Part shown: piece after piece, positions 39,517 to 49,475 of the stretch
Layout: every line of letters starts with the position of its first letter
Numbering within the stretch: the first letter of the stretch is position 1
DNA from: Lysobacter sp. S4-A87
Lineage (GTDB): Bacteria; Pseudomonadota; Gammaproteobacteria; Xanthomonadales; Xanthomonadaceae
Length of the DNA: 64,000 nucleotides
Assembly: GCF_022637455.1 (NCBI RefSeq)
Contig: NZ_CP093341.1
Location: forward strand, 620,001 to 684,000
Direction of reading: 5' to 3'
Notes under the pieces: model-generated
The model's input: the letters and a program-made list of their open reading frames with translations, nothing else
The model's database searches: none
What the model was told of the DNA's origin: nothing
Position numbers and translations under genes: made by a program

Positions 39517-42500
39517 TCAGCGGAAGTCGCGCGAACTGGTATCCAGCTCGCCGAGCAGTTCGGCGTAGTTCTCCAGCCGTTGCGCGATCACGTGCTGCAC
39601 GCCGTCGACGCGCTCCAGCCGCCCTTCCACTGCCAGCAGCTGGGATTCCAGCAGCACCCGCCGCTGGCGTTCGGCCAGATGCTTCCAGACCACGACGTTG
39701 ATCGTTCCCGATTCGTCTTCCAGCGTCACGAAGATCACGCCGCTGGCGGTCTGCGGTTGCTGGCGCCCGCGCACCAGCCCGGCCGTGCGCACATTGCGGC
39801 CATGGGCGACCTGGTCGAGTTCGGTCGATCCCTTGCAGCGGCGCGCGCTCAGCGCCTTGCGCAGGTACGACAGCGGGTGGCGGCCGAGCGTGGTGCCGGT
39901 CAGGGCGTAATCGGCACGCAGGTCCTCGTCGGGCGTCGGCATCGGCAGGCGGATCTGGGTTTCCTTGCCGGAGACGGTCGCCCCCAGCAGCGGCAACTGA
40001 CGCTCGACGCCGGTGATCGCCCAGCGTGCGCGATGGCGGTGGCCGGCCAGTGACTTCAGCGCACCGGCGTCGGCCAGCAGGCCCTGCTGGCGACGATCGA
40101 GCGCGGCGCGCTCGCACAGGTCGGCGACGTCGTCGAAGGCACGCCGGGCCCGCGCCGCCTCGATGCGCTCGGCCGCGACGCTGTCGAAACCCTGGATCAT
40201 GCGCAGGCCGAGGCGGATCGACAGCATCTTGTCGCGGAGCCCGGCCTGGTCGCGCAGCCCGGCTTGGCCCAATCGTTCCAGGCTGCAGTCCCAGTCGCTG
40301 AAGCGCACATCGACCGGCAACACGCGCACGCCATGGCGGCGCACGTCCTGCAGGATCTGGTCGGGCGTGTAGAAGCCCATCGGCCAGCTGTTGATCAGGC
40401 TGCAGGCGAACGCCGCCGGCTCGTGCCGCTTGAGCCAGCAGGTCACATAGGTGATCAGCGCGAAACTGGCCGCATGCGACTCGGGGAAACCGTAGCTGCC
40501 GAAACCCTTGATCTGCTCGAAGATGCGTTCGGCGAACTCGAGCGTGTAGCCGTTGCCGAGCATGCGCGTGGTCAGCCGTTCGCGATGGTGCTCCAAGCCG
40601 CCGTGGCGCTTCCATGCCGCCATCGAGCGGCGCAGTTCGTCGGCCTCGCCCGGCGTGTAGTCGGCGGCCTGGATCGCCAGCTGCATCACCTGCTCCTGGA
40701 ACAGCGGCACGCCCAGCGTGCGCTCGAACACCTCGCGCAGGCGCGGCGGGTAGTCGACCGGCTCCTGGCCGTTGCGGCGGCGCAGGTAGGGATGGACCAT
40801 GTCGCCCTGGATCGGCCCCGGCCGCACGATCGCCACCTCGATCACCAGGTCGTAGAAATTCTTCGGCCGCAACCGCGGCAGCATCGCCATCTGCGCGCGC
40901 GATTCGATCTGGAACACACCCACGGTGTCGGCGCGGCCGATCATCTCGTAGGTGTCGGGGTCGTCGGCCGGAATGTCGGCCATGGTCATGTCGCGACGGC
41001 CGTGCCGGCGCAGCTGGTCGAGGGTCTTGCGCACCGCGGTGAGCATGCCCAGGGCGAGGCAGTCGACCTTGGACACCTGCATCACGTCCAGATCGTCCTT
41101 GTCCCACTGGATCACGGTGCGGCCGTCCATCGCCGCGTTCTCCACCGGCACCAGGTTGTGCAGCGGCTGCTCGCTGATGACGAAGCCGCCGGGGTGCTGC
41201 GACAGATGGCGCGGGAAACCGATCAGCTCGGCGGTCAGCTGCAGCACCCGGCGCAGGATCGGCGCGCCGGGGTCGAAGCCGCGCTCGCGCAGGTACTCGG
41301 GCATCGGCATCTCGCCGCTCCAGCGTTCCATGGTCGCGGCCAGCTCGTTGACCTGGTCCGGTGGCAGGCCCAGGGCCTTGGCGACGTCGCGGATCGCGCT
41401 CTTGCCGCGATAGCTGATCGCCACCGTCACCAGCGCCGCCCGCTCGCGGCCGTAGCGTTCGAACACGTACTGCAGCACTTCCTCTCGGCGCTCGTGTTCG
41501 AAGTCGATGTCGATGTCCGGCGGTTCATTGCGCTCGCGCGAGAGGAAGCGCTCGAACAGCATGTTCATCGCACCGGGGTCGAGCTCGGTCACACCCAGCG
41601 CGTAGCACACCGCCGAATTGGCGGCCGATCCGCGGCCCTGGCACAGGATCGCGCGGCTGCGGGCGAAGCGGACGATGTCGTGCACGGTCAGGAAGTAGGA
41701 CTCGTAGTGCAGCTCGGAGATCAGCGCCAGCTCGTGCTCGATCTGGTCGCGGGCCTTGTCGGGCGTGCCGGCCGGCCAGCGCCAGCGCGCGCCTTCTTCG
41801 GTGAGGTGGCGCAGCCAGCTGGCGGCGGTGTGACCTTGCGGGACCAGTTCGCGCGGGTACTCGTAGCGCAGCTGGTCGAGGGTGAAGCGGCAACGCCCGG
41901 CCACGCGCACGGTCTCGGCCAGCAGGTCGGCCGGGTAGATCGCCGACAGCGCACGGCGCGTGCGCAGGTGGCGCTCGCCGTTAGGGAACAGCAATGCGCC
42001 CGCCTCGACCACGGTAGTGCGGTGGCGGATGGCGGTCAGCGTGTCCTGCAGCAGCCGGCGCGACCGCACGTGCATGTGCGCATCGCCGGCGGCGACCAGC
42101 GACAGGCCATGGCGATGACCAAGATCGCGCAGCGCCTGCAGGCGTTCGTCATCGTCCGGGCCGCGATGGAGTTCGACCGCGATCCACAGGCGTTCGGGGA
42201 ATACCGACTTCAGCCACTCGACCTCGCCGTCGCGGGCGTCGGCCGGCAGCCACAGCGCCAGCAGGCCGGCCGGCAGCCCGTCGAAGTCCTCGCGCAGCAG
42301 GCGGTAGCGGCCTTTGTCGGCGCGACGCCGGGCGACGGTGATCATCCGGCACAGCGCGGCGTAGCCTTCCAGGTCAGCCACCAGCAGCACCACGGCAGGG
42401 CCGCCTTCGATCCGCATCTCGCTGCCGACGATCAGCGGCAGGCCGCTTTTCCGCGACGCCTCCAGCGCGCGCACGATGCCGGCCAGCGAGCATTCGTCGG

Positions 42501-42627
42501 TGATCGCCAGGGCCTGGTAGCCCTGCTCCCTGGCGCGGTCGAACAGCTCCTGTGCGACCGATGCGCCGCGCTGGAAGCTGAAGGCCGACAGGCAATGCAG
42601 CTCGGCATAGTCGGGCAGCGCGCTCAT
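39517..42627 (-). CDS. dnaE2: Error-prone DNA polymerase DnaE2 (ImuC)
   Basis: Catalytic C-family polymerase of the SOS mutasome. The 1036-residue protein has an N-terminal PHP domain ([20 protein letters not shown]), the palm motif [15 protein letters not shown] with catalytic aspartates, the fingers ([13 protein letters not shown]) and a C-terminal OB domain ([20 protein letters not shown]). Length about 1030 rather than 1160 separates it from replicative DnaE1. The ATG at 42627 overlaps the imuB TGA (ATGA); the open frame runs on to 42981 without support. Confidence 0.96.
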   Translation of the reverse strand: MSALPDYAELHCLSAFSFQRGASVAQELFDRAREQGYQALAITDECSLAGIVRALEASRKSGLPLIVGSEMRIEGGPAVVLLVADLEGYAALCRMITVARRRADKGRYRLLREDFDGLPAGLLALWLPADARDGEVEWLKSVFPERLWIAVELHRGPDDDERLQALRDLGHRHGLSLVAAGDAHMHVRSRRLLQDTLTAIRHRTTVVEAGALLFPNGERHLRTRRALSAIYPADLLAETVRVAGRCRFTLDQLRYEYPRELVPQGHTAASWLRHLTEEGARWRWPAGTPDKARDQIEHELALISELHYESYFLTVHDIVRFARSRAILCQGRGSAANSAVCYALGVTELDPGAMNMLFERFLSRERNEPPDIDIDFEHERREEVLQYVFERYGRERAALVTVAISYRGKSAIRDVAKALGLPPDQVNELAATMERWSGEMPMPEYLRERGFDPGAPILRRVLQLTAELIGFPRHLSQHPGGFVISEQPLHNLVPVENAAMDGRTVIQWDKDDLDVMQVSKVDCLALGMLTAVRKTLDQLRRHGRRDMTMADIPADDPDTYEMIGRADTVGVFQIESRAQMAMLPRLRPKNFYDLVIEVAIVRPGPIQGDMVHPYLRRRNGQEPVDYPPRLREVFERTLGVPLFQEQVMQLAIQAADYTPGEADELRRSMAAWKRHGGLEHHRERLTTRMLGNGYTLEFAERIFEQIKGFGSYGFPESHAASFALITYVTCWLKRHEPAAFACSLINSWPMGFYTPDQILQDVRRHGVRVLPVDVRFSDWDCSLERLGQAGLRDQAGLRDKMLSIRLGLRMIQGFDSVAAERIEAARARRAFDDVADLCERAALDRRQQGLLADAGALKSLAGHRHRARWAITGVERQLPLLGATVSGKETQIRLPMPTPDEDLRADYALTGTTLGRHPLSYLRKALSARRCKGSTELDQVAHGRNVRTAGLVRGRQQPQTASGVIFVTLEDESGTINVVVWKHLAERQRRVLLESQLLAVEGRLERVDGVQHVIAQRLENYAELLGELDTSSRDFR

Positions 42628-44036
42628 GCGAACCACCCGTGCAGCATGTACGGCCCGCGCTCGCCGGCGACGCAATAGGCCCAGGCGCGCTGGCCGCTGG
42701 ACGTTTCGACCAGGTAATAGTCGCGGCGCACTTCGAAGCCGTCCCACCAGCCCGATTCGATGCGTTCGGGGCCGGCAAGCACGGTCAGCGCGTGATCGCG
42801 CAGCGCAATGGGCTGATGCAGCAGCCAGCCCGGGCGCGGCAGCGACGGCGGCGCGGTCTCGCGCTGCGCCAGCGCGTCCACGCCCCAGGCGCGCTCGGGC
42901 CGGTGATCGCCACGCACGGCCAGGCCATGCACGGCGTCGTCGCCGAGACGCGCACGCAATCGTTCGCGCAATTGCGGCCACGGCATCGCCTGCTGCGATC
43001 GGGCATCGAACAGATCGCGACTGGCCGGCACGAACGGCGGCAGTTCCTGCGCGATCAGGCGCAGGCCGCGTACCGGTGCCGGCACCCTCGCCTGTTCGAG
43101 GCGGCCACGAGTGAGTTCGAACAACGTGGCCGCAGCGCGTTCGGGCGCGAGCAGGCCGACGGTGACTTCGCTGTCATCGCAGCGTTCGTGCTCCAGCACC
43201 AGCACGAAGCGCTGCACGCCGCCGTCGCGACCGGCCAGGAACGTGGCCAGGTCCGCGGTCAGGCGGCGCAGCGGGAACAGCAATGCCTGGCTGGATTCGA
43301 TCTCGTGGTCGAACTCCATGCGCTGGTCGAACACGTCCGGTGGCCGGTACAGGGTCAGCGGCAGGGTCATATCGCCGCGCAGGGCGTCCAGGTACGGCAG
43401 CACCGTCTTCGGAAAGCGCCGGGTGATGCTGTCGCGCGGCAGCTCGAAGACCTGGCGCAGGCGGCGCAGGCCCATGCGCGACAGCGACAGTGCGGTCTCG
43501 CGATCGAGCCCGGCACGCTCGACCGGGATCTGGCCCAGGCCGGTCAGCAGGGTTTCGTCAGTGAGCCCAATGCCGTCGTGGACATTGGCCAGCACCCGCG
43601 CCGCATGCGGATTGGGCGCGGCAACGAGGCGATGACGGAAGCCCATCGCGCGCAGTTCCTCGCGCATCTGCGCTTCCAGCCGCGGCCACGGCCCGAACAA
43701 TTTCAGGCTGCGGCCGATCTCCAGCACGATCGCGTGCGAGAACTGCGTGCTGACCTGCGAACTGAAACGGTAGGCCCAGGCCGCGACCAGGTCACGCCAG
43801 TGCGCCGCATCCCTGGGGTCGTAGGCAACGCTGGTGAAGCCGGCATTGATCGCCTGCGCCGCCGCCATCGACTGCCCGGGCCGCAGCCCGAGCGCGCGCG
43901 CGGCCGGATTGACCGAATGCAGCACGCGCCGCTGCACCGGTCCATCGATCAGCGCCAATGCCTGCTCGGGCATCGGCTGACGACGCAGGACACCGTCCAA
44001 CGCCAGTTGCGGCAACAGCAGGCAGACCCAGCGCAT
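42624..44036 (-). CDS. imuB: ImuB, Y-family polymerase-like mutasome subunit
   Basis: Y-family-like protein that bridges DnaE2, ImuA and the beta clamp. The 470-residue protein has the Y-family layout ([53 protein letters not shown]) but lacks the catalytic acidic triad at the N-terminus: it begins [14 protein letters not shown] where active enzymes have a DxD-type motif. It is therefore predicted catalytically inactive, as in characterised ImuB. Lies between imuA and dnaE2 and overlaps dnaE2 by 4 bases. Confidence 0.94.
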   Translation of the reverse strand: MRWVCLLLPQLALDGVLRRQPMPEQALALIDGPVQRRVLHSVNPAARALGLRPGQSMAAAQAINAGFTSVAYDPRDAAHWRDLVAAWAYRFSSQVSTQFSHAIVLEIGRSLKLFGPWPRLEAQMREELRAMGFRHRLVAAPNPHAARVLANVHDGIGLTDETLLTGLGQIPVERAGLDRETALSLSRMGLRRLRQVFELPRDSITRRFPKTVLPYLDALRGDMTLPLTLYRPPDVFDQRMEFDHEIESSQALLFPLRRLTADLATFLAGRDGGVQRFVLVLEHERCDDSEVTVGLLAPERAAATLFELTRGRLEQARVPAPVRGLRLIAQELPPFVPASRDLFDARSQQAMPWPQLRERLRARLGDDAVHGLAVRGDHRPERAWGVDALAQRETAPPSLPRPGWLLHQPIALRDHALTVLAGPERIESGWWDGFEVRRDYYLVETSSGQRAWAYCVAGERGPYMLHGWFA

Positions 44037-44048
44037 GACGGTCCTGCC

Positions 44049-44666
44049 TCACTGCCAGTCGAAGGCAATGGGCCGCGTCGGCGCCAGCCCGCCGCGGCAC
44101 TTGAGCACGCGCAGCTGCTGCGGATCGGTATCGATGGCGATGCGCAGCGCCGCCGGCGAAGGATTGCGCGCGGCCTTGGCCGGGCGGATCGCGAAGCCCA
44201 GGCACCGCCCCGTTTCGGCCGCCACCTGCAGCCGCCGCAGCGCGCGGTCGTCGGCGTGCAGCGGCCAGCACAGCACCGCCGCGCACGCGCCCGAGCGCAG
44301 GCATTGCTCGGCCGCCCACAGCGCATCGCGCGGCGGCGTGTCGATCACCTGCAACTGCGACAGGCGCACACCGGCGCGCTGCCAGGCCGGTGCGAACGGC
44401 ACGTACGGCGGCGCGACCACGACGATGACGCCATCGTTCTGCGACAACCGCGCCAGCGTCGGCCACAGCAGGCGCAACTCGCCGACACCATCGGCCGGGA
44501 TCAGCAGTTCGGTCAGTGCACCGTCGGGCCACCCGCCCGAGGGCAGCGCCGCATCGAGCATGGCGTGCCCACTCGGCTGCGGACTGGCCGGCAGCACATG
44601 GCGCTGCTGGCCTTTCCAGAGCCGGCGCTGGTCCAGCAGGCTGTCGATGGCGACGACCGCGCCCAT
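44049..44666 (-). CDS. imuA: ImuA, RecA-like mutasome protein
   Basis: A 205-residue protein resembling the RecA core (SGHAMLDAALPSGGWPDGAL, TELLIPADGVGELRLLWPTL, VVVAPPYVPFAPAWQRAG), without an intact Walker A; it is the ImuA/SulA-like subunit that moderates RecA during translesion synthesis. It lies 12 bases upstream of imuB and 15 bases after lexA on the same strand, forming the classic lexA-imuA-imuB-dnaE2 cassette. Confidence 0.9.
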   Translation of the reverse strand: MGAVVAIDSLLDQRRLWKGQQRHVLPASPQPSGHAMLDAALPSGGWPDGALTELLIPADGVGELRLLWPTLARLSQNDGVIVVVAPPYVPFAPAWQRAGVRLSQLQVIDTPPRDALWAAEQCLRSGACAAVLCWPLHADDRALRRLQVAAETGRCLGFAIRPAKAARNPSPAALRIAIDTDPQQLRVLKCRGGLAPTRPIAFDWQ

Positions 44667-44681
44667 GCCCTCAGCCCCGCC

Positions 44682-45290
44682 TCAACCCGGCCGGACCAGG
44701 CCGCAGAAGATGCCTTCAATGGCGAAGTCCTGGCCCGGTTCGACCACGATGGGCGAATGCACCGGGTTGCGCGGCAACAGGCGGATACCGTCGCCCGCAT
44801 GTTCCAGTCGCTTGATGGTGATCTCGCCATCGACCCGCGCCACCACCACCTGGCCATCGCGCGCCTGGTTGCTGCGATGCACGCCGACCAGATCACCATC
44901 GAGGATGCCGTCGTCGATCATCGAATCGCCCTGCACCTTGAGCAGGTAGTCGGGGGCACGCGAGAACAGGCGGCGATCAAGCCGCAGGCGCGGAGCGTCC
45001 TCGACGATGTCGGCACCGATCGGCACACCGGCCGCGACCCGCCCCAGCACCGGCAGGCTGACCAGCTCGCCCGGCGCATCGCGACCGACCAGGCGGATGC
45101 CACGCCGCTGGTTCGGCACCAGCTCGATCTGGCCCGCATCGGCCAGCGCCTGCACATGCTTCTTCGCCGCCGTGACCGAAGCAAAACCAAAGGCCTGCGC
45201 GATCTCGGCCAGGCTCGGCGGCTGACCCTCCTCGATCCGCTCGCGGATGAAGGCCAGGACGGCGGTACGTTTCGGGGAAGGGCTGGCCAT
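44682..45290 (-). CDS. lexA: SOS repressor LexA (cassette-associated)
   Basis: Autocleaving SOS repressor. The 202-residue protein has the N-terminal winged helix (VLAFIRERIEEGQPPSLAEI, GFASVTAAKKHVQALADAGQ), the AAG|VP cleavage site near residue 86, and the S24 catalytic dyad Ser in GDSMIDDG and Lys in EITIKRL. Divergence from the usual LexA helix-turn-helix (FGFASVTAAKKHVQAL) suggests the second, cassette-linked LexA type found in Xanthomonadales and pseudomonads. Whether another lexA exists outside the window cannot be seen. Confidence 0.93.
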   Translation of the reverse strand: MASPSPKRTAVLAFIRERIEEGQPPSLAEIAQAFGFASVTAAKKHVQALADAGQIELVPNQRRGIRLVGRDAPGELVSLPVLGRVAAGVPIGADIVEDAPRLRLDRRLFSRAPDYLLKVQGDSMIDDGILDGDLVGVHRSNQARDGQVVVARVDGEITIKRLEHAGDGIRLLPRNPVHSPIVVEPGQDFAIEGIFCGLVRPG

Positions 45291-45308
45291 GGTGCATATA
45301 TTTACACC
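45291..45308. promoter_or_regulatory. Candidate LexA operator upstream of the lexA-imuAB-dnaE2 cassette
   Basis: GGTGCATATATTTACACC is an imperfect 18-bp palindrome (GGTGYA-N6-TRCACC) directly abutting the lexA start codon on the minus strand. Position and symmetry suit an autoregulatory operator. It differs from the E. coli CTG-N10-CAG box, as expected for a divergent LexA. Confidence 0.5.
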
Positions 45309-45389
45309 TTGGCGTCAGTATTGACCAGATCCGCCTGTCATCTTTTGCACGACCAAAGAAAGATCAATGCGTTACAGAAAATAGTTCAA

Positions 45390-45460
45390 GTAGCCCGGGT
45401 AAGCGAAGCGCAGCCGGGAGACGTGGGCGATCCCGGGTGCGCTTCGCTTACCCGGGCTAC
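45390..45460. repeat. GTAG-type palindromic repeat doublet, copy 3 (lexA / OmpA-family spacer)
   Basis: Arms 45390-45418 and 45432-45460 are near-perfect reverse complements (about 29 bases; GCAGCCGGG versus CCCGGGTGC). Matches the copies near hrcA and recN. It is followed at 45471-45497 by a half-copy of the second palindromic family. Confidence 0.85.
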
Positions 45461-45470
45461 CAATGTCCAT

Positions 45471-45497
45471 GGATCCCCGCCTTCGCGGGGATGACGG
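45471..45497. repeat. Half-unit of the CATCCCCGCC...GGCGGGGATGACGG family
   Basis: GGATCCCCGCCTTCGCGGGG followed by ATGACGG forms a short hairpin with arms ATCCCCGC and GCGGGGAT. It is the same sequence type as the pair in the carB-greA spacer (10802-10827). Confidence 0.7.
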
Positions 45498-45525
45498 TTT
45501 TCATGCGTCGCCAACCGACCCAAAC

Positions 45526-45553
45526 AAAAAGAGCCGCCCGAAGGCGGCTCTTT
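45526..45553 (-). terminator. Rho-independent terminator of the OmpA-family lipoprotein gene
   Basis: Stem GAGCCGCC / GGCGGCTC with loop CGAA at 45531-45550. On the minus strand it is followed by TTTTTG. It lies 21 bases past the stop codon. Confidence 0.88.
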
Positions 45554-45573
45554 CCGATCCCACCGGCAAGCGA

Positions 45574-46326
45574 TCAGGACTCGATCGGCACCAAGGTGAT
45601 CTCGACACGACGGTTCTGCGCGCGGCCGGATTCGCTGTCGTTGCTCGCCACCGGACGCGTCTCACCCGCACCGACCACGATGAAACGATCGCGATTGAGG
45701 CCACGGCTGGTCAGATAACCCGACACCGCATTGGCCCGCTGCTCCGACAACTTCTGGTTGTAAGCATCGCTACCGACACTGTCGGTATGACCGGCCACCT
45801 CAACGATGGTCTGGTTGTACTCCTGCAGCGTGCGCGCCACGTTGTCGAGCACCGGATAGAACTCCGGCTTCAGATTGGACTTGTCGAAGTCGAACGTGAT
45901 GCCGCTGGGCATGTTGAGCGTGATGTTGTTGCCATCGCGCACCACATCCACACCGGTGCCGGCCATCTGGTCGCGCAGCGCACGCTCCTGGCGGTCCTGG
46001 TAGTTGCCGATCGCGGCACCGGCGAGACCGCCGACACCCGCACCGACCAGCGCACGCTGGCGACGCTCGGTGGCATCGTCACCGCTGAGCAGGCCCGCGG
46101 CGACGCCGGCCAGCGCACCGATCAGCGCGCCCTTGCCGGTCTTGCTCATGCCCTGCTGCTGCGCCGGCGGCTGCTGCCCCTGCTGCGGCGTGCCTTGCGG
46201 ATACTGGCCCTGCGGATACTGGCCCTGCGGGTACTGCTGGCCGTAGTACGGCTGGCTCGTGGCGCAACCGGCAATCACGGCGGTCATCGCCAATGCGGCG
46301 AATGCAAACTTGATCTGGGTCTTCAT
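45574..46326 (-). CDS. OmpA-family outer-membrane lipoprotein with glycine-zipper domain
   Basis: A 250-residue protein with a lipoprotein signal (lipobox VIAGC), a YPQGQ tandem-repeat segment (QQYPQGQYPQGQYPQGTPQQ), a glycine-zipper region (GALIGALAGVAAGLLSGDD and ALVGAGVGGLAGAAIG), and a C-terminal OmpA/MotB peptidoglycan-binding domain (TFDFDKSNLKPEFYPVLDNV, GHTDSVGSDAYNQKLSEQRA, NRRVEITL). It anchors the outer membrane to the wall. Start at 46326 (MKTQIKFAF) gives the signal peptide; a frame to 46377 is open. Confidence 0.93.
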   Translation of the reverse strand: MKTQIKFAFAALAMTAVIAGCATSQPYYGQQYPQGQYPQGQYPQGTPQQGQQPPAQQQGMSKTGKGALIGALAGVAAGLLSGDDATERRQRALVGAGVGGLAGAAIGNYQDRQERALRDQMAGTGVDVVRDGNNITLNMPSGITFDFDKSNLKPEFYPVLDNVARTLQEYNQTIVEVAGHTDSVGSDAYNQKLSEQRANAVSGYLTSRGLNRDRFIVVGAGETRPVASNDSESGRAQNRRVEITLVPIES

Positions 46327-46415
46327 CGGGGCGGTCCTTCTGGGAAGCTCGGTTGAACTGTGGCGCAAGCTAATCACGTCCGCGTGCGGTGGGAGCGACC
46401 AGCGGTCACACCTAT

Positions 46416-47885
46416 TCAGTTTCCGGCAGGGAACATGGCTTCTGCCGCAACGGCATCGAGCGCGTGCTCCCAGCTTCCCATCAAGGACAGATACAGCAGC
46501 TTCTCAAACTCGGCGCCAAAGCGGCTGATCACCGCGTCCGGATCCGGGATCAGGCGACCGTCGGCGATCAGGCCGAAATGCACGCGGCCGTTGTAGCTCA
46601 GGATCGAAATGCCGACGCCGATCGAACCGGTCTGCGGCACCCAGAACATCATTTCGCGGAGCATGCAGCCGGCCAGGTAGAGAGGCTGCTGCGGACCGGG
46701 GACATTGGTGGCCACCGCAGTCGCCTTGCGACTGAAAAGCTCCAGCGCGAGACCCTGCATGGCCGCCGGCGCCATGCCGAGCGCGGCCAACAAGCCATAC
46801 GCAACAATGGCTTGCCTTGAATTCTTGAGGTTGCGCATGCACTCGGCCACGCGCTCCAGGCGGCGGATCGGGTTGCCCTCGCCGACCGGCAGGTCGAGGA
46901 ACACCAGGCCGAAGTGGTTGCCCAGCTTGCGTGCGTGTTCGAGCGGACGCAGGTTGACCGGCACGGTCGCGCGCAACGTCATGCCATCGACCCGCTCGCC
47001 ACGCTCGATCATGTAGCTGCGCAGCGCGCCGGCGGCAGTCGCCATCAGCACATCGTTGACGGTGCAGTCGCAAGCACGACCGACCGCCTTCACTTCTTCC
47101 AGATCCAGCGGCTCGGCCCAGGCCACGCGCTTGCTCACGCCCAGGCGCCCGCGCAACAGCGACGGCGGATCGTCGGACAAGGCCAGCGCGTGCAGCAGCT
47201 CGCGCGCGATCTCGCCGCCCTCCTTCGCCAGCACCGCGGCCAGGCCGGGGTCGCGATAGAAGTCCATGCCCTTCTCGACCACCTTGCTGCCGAGCTGCAT
47301 GTAGCGGTCGACGGCGCCGACGCGACGAGCGACGTCGGCGTGGTCCTGCTTGAGCCATGCACGCGGCAGTTCGCTGTCGTTGCCGGCGTCGGGCTGGGTA
47401 TCGGTCAGCGACAGCAGCACCTGCACCAGTGCGATGCCGTCGGCGTAGCTGTGATGGATGCGCGCGATCAGCGCCGAGCCGCCGTTGTAGTTCTCGACCA
47501 GGTGGAACTGCCACAGCGGCCGGTCATGGCTCAGCGGCGACGACGCCAGCTGGCTGACGAAACGCTCCAGCGCGCGCTTGTCGCCACGGCCCGGCAGCGC
47601 CGCCGGCTGCACGTGCCAGTCAAGGTTGAAGTTGGGGTCGGTGCGCCACGAGGCGCCAGCCGGCGTGTCCACGGCCTTCTGGCGGAAGCGGCGGTAGGCG
47701 AGGAAGCGCTGCTTGATCACGCGCTTGAGCCGCTCCAGCGACATCGTCTCGGCGAACATCAGCACGCCGGTGATCATCATCGGATTGGTCGGCCGTTCCA
47801 TGCGCAACCAGGCCGTGTCGACGCGCGACATCGTCTCCCGGCGCGCGCGCTTGCGCGAAGTTGCCCGCTCTCCTGTCGTTGCCAT
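46416..47885 (-). CDS. Wax ester synthase / diacylglycerol acyltransferase (WS/DGAT)
   Basis: A 489-residue acyltransferase that makes wax esters or triacylglycerol from acyl-CoA. The catalytic motif HHxxxDG is present as HHSYADG, with the WS/DGAT N-terminal (WLRMERPTNPMMITGVLMFA) and C-terminal ATNVPGPQQPLYLAG and GVGISILSYNGRVHFGLIAD segments. The start at 47885 (MATTGERATSRK) gives a basic N-terminus. Monocistronic between the OmpA-family gene and photolyase. Confidence 0.92.
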   Translation of the reverse strand: MATTGERATSRKRARRETMSRVDTAWLRMERPTNPMMITGVLMFAETMSLERLKRVIKQRFLAYRRFRQKAVDTPAGASWRTDPNFNLDWHVQPAALPGRGDKRALERFVSQLASSPLSHDRPLWQFHLVENYNGGSALIARIHHSYADGIALVQVLLSLTDTQPDAGNDSELPRAWLKQDHADVARRVGAVDRYMQLGSKVVEKGMDFYRDPGLAAVLAKEGGEIARELLHALALSDDPPSLLRGRLGVSKRVAWAEPLDLEEVKAVGRACDCTVNDVLMATAAGALRSYMIERGERVDGMTLRATVPVNLRPLEHARKLGNHFGLVFLDLPVGEGNPIRRLERVAECMRNLKNSRQAIVAYGLLAALGMAPAAMQGLALELFSRKATAVATNVPGPQQPLYLAGCMLREMMFWVPQTGSIGVGISILSYNGRVHFGLIADGRLIPDPDAVISRFGAEFEKLLYLSLMGSWEHALDAVAAEAMFPAGN

Positions 47886-47949
47886 GCGCCCTCCCAAGCC
47901 TTGCCGCGAGTGAATCACGCTGCCAAGAGCACCGTCAACGCAACCGAAC

Positions 47950-49395
47950 CTACGAAACCCGCATCCGACGATAGGCCTTCAACGCGCCGTCACGCCCGGC
48001 AAACAAATCCACCAGCGGCTGCATCGGGTAGTCCGGCGCCAGCCGTTGCGCAGTCACCGGGTCCTGCCACGGCGCGAACCGCAAGGGCAGCGGCAATCCC
48101 GCCAGCTCCGGCAGCCAGCGCGCGATGTAGCTCCCCTCCGGGTCGAACTTCTGCGCCTGCGTCACCGGATTGAAGATGCGGAAGTACGGTGCTGCGTCGG
48201 CACCGGTGCCGGCCACCCACTGCCAGCCGAGCGTGTTGCTGGCCAGGTCGGCATCGACCAGCGTGTCCCAGAACCAGCGGGCACCGTGGCGCCAGTGATA
48301 GCGCAGATGCTTGGTCAGGTAGCTGGCCACGATCATGCGCACCCGGTTGTGCATCCAGCCGGTGCTCCACAGCTCACGCATGCCTGCGTCGACGATGGGC
48401 ACCCCGGTGCGGCCTTGCTGCCAGGCCTGCAGGTGCGAGGGCGAAACCTGCGCCCAGTCGAAGGCGTTGAACTTCGGGTCGAAGTTCTGCTGCGGCGTTT
48501 CCGGGAAGTGGTGCAGCAGGTGGTAGCCGAACTCGCGCCAGCCCAGTTCGCGCCGGGCCGCGTCGATGTCGGCATCGGCTACCGCACCGCGCAGCCGTTC
48601 CACTGCCGCGACCACGCGCCAGGGTGCGATCTCGCCGAAATGCAGATGCGGCGACAGCCGCGAGGTACCGATCCGGTCCGGGCGATCGCGTTGCAGCGCG
48701 TAGCCGTTCAGCGCGCCATCGGTGAACGCTTCCAGTGCCTGCAGGGCCCCTTCTTCGCCCGGCGTCCAGCGCTCCCAGAAGCCGCCATCCCAACCCTGGG
48801 CCGGCGCCAGGCGCAGAGCCGCCAGCGGTACGCCTTCTGGACCGTCGCCGCTGTCGGGCAATCGCTCAGGGGCGTCCGCGCAGGCCTGCAGTTGCCAGTG
48901 CGCGAGCGCTGAACGCCAGAACGGAGTGAACACCCGGAACGGCGTGCCCTGCTGGGTCTTCAGCGTCCACGGTTCGAACAGCAACGCGCTGTTGAAGCTT
49001 TCGGCATGCACGCCCTGCCCGCGCAGCACCTGCTTGATGCGGGCATCCCGGCGTTCGAATGCCGGCTCATAGCGACGGTTCCAGAACACCGCCTCGGCGC
49101 CGGTGGTGGCCACCAGCGATTGCAGCGTCGCCAGGCTCGGGCCGAAGAAGCGGCGCAGGTGTGAGCCGCGCAGGCGCAGCTGTCCGTCGAGCGCGTCGAG
49201 CGAACGATGTCGCCAGGCATCGGAAGCCGCGCCAGGCCGCCAGTCACCAGCCTCGTCCGGCGCGTGGATGTAGACCGGCACCGGCACGTAGCCGCCATCG
49301 AGCGCGGCCCGCAGCGCAGGATTGTCGGCCAGCCGCAGATCGTTGCGGAACCAGACCAGGGCCAGCGGCGCCGGATTCGCAGCGTTTGCGGACAT
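47950..49395 (-). CDS. phrB: Deoxyribodipyrimidine photolyase
   Basis: Blue-light enzyme that repairs cyclobutane pyrimidine dimers. The 481-residue protein has the N-terminal photolyase alpha/beta domain (LALVWFRNDLRLADNPALRA, VFWNRRYEPAFERRDARIKQ) and FAD domain motifs (GTSRLSPHLHFGEIAPWRV, ELGWREFGYHLLHHFPETPQ, WSTGWMHNRVRMIVASYLTK, NTLGWQWVAGTGADAAPYFR). The tryptophan-tryptophan electron path is typical of class I CPD photolyases. The ATG at 49395 is used; the open frame runs further only through low-complexity sequence. Confidence 0.95.
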   Translation of the reverse strand: MSANAANPAPLALVWFRNDLRLADNPALRAALDGGYVPVPVYIHAPDEAGDWRPGAASDAWRHRSLDALDGQLRLRGSHLRRFFGPSLATLQSLVATTGAEAVFWNRRYEPAFERRDARIKQVLRGQGVHAESFNSALLFEPWTLKTQQGTPFRVFTPFWRSALAHWQLQACADAPERLPDSGDGPEGVPLAALRLAPAQGWDGGFWERWTPGEEGALQALEAFTDGALNGYALQRDRPDRIGTSRLSPHLHFGEIAPWRVVAAVERLRGAVADADIDAARRELGWREFGYHLLHHFPETPQQNFDPKFNAFDWAQVSPSHLQAWQQGRTGVPIVDAGMRELWSTGWMHNRVRMIVASYLTKHLRYHWRHGARWFWDTLVDADLASNTLGWQWVAGTGADAAPYFRIFNPVTQAQKFDPEGSYIARWLPELAGLPLPLRFAPWQDPVTAQRLAPDYPMQPLVDLFAGRDGALKAYRRMRVS

Positions 49396-49475
49396 CGCCC
49401 CTCCTGTTGATGGACGGGCGAAGTATGCCGCTGTCGGGGGCGCTGTCGTCAGCCCTGGCCCGGATGCGCGGTCGG

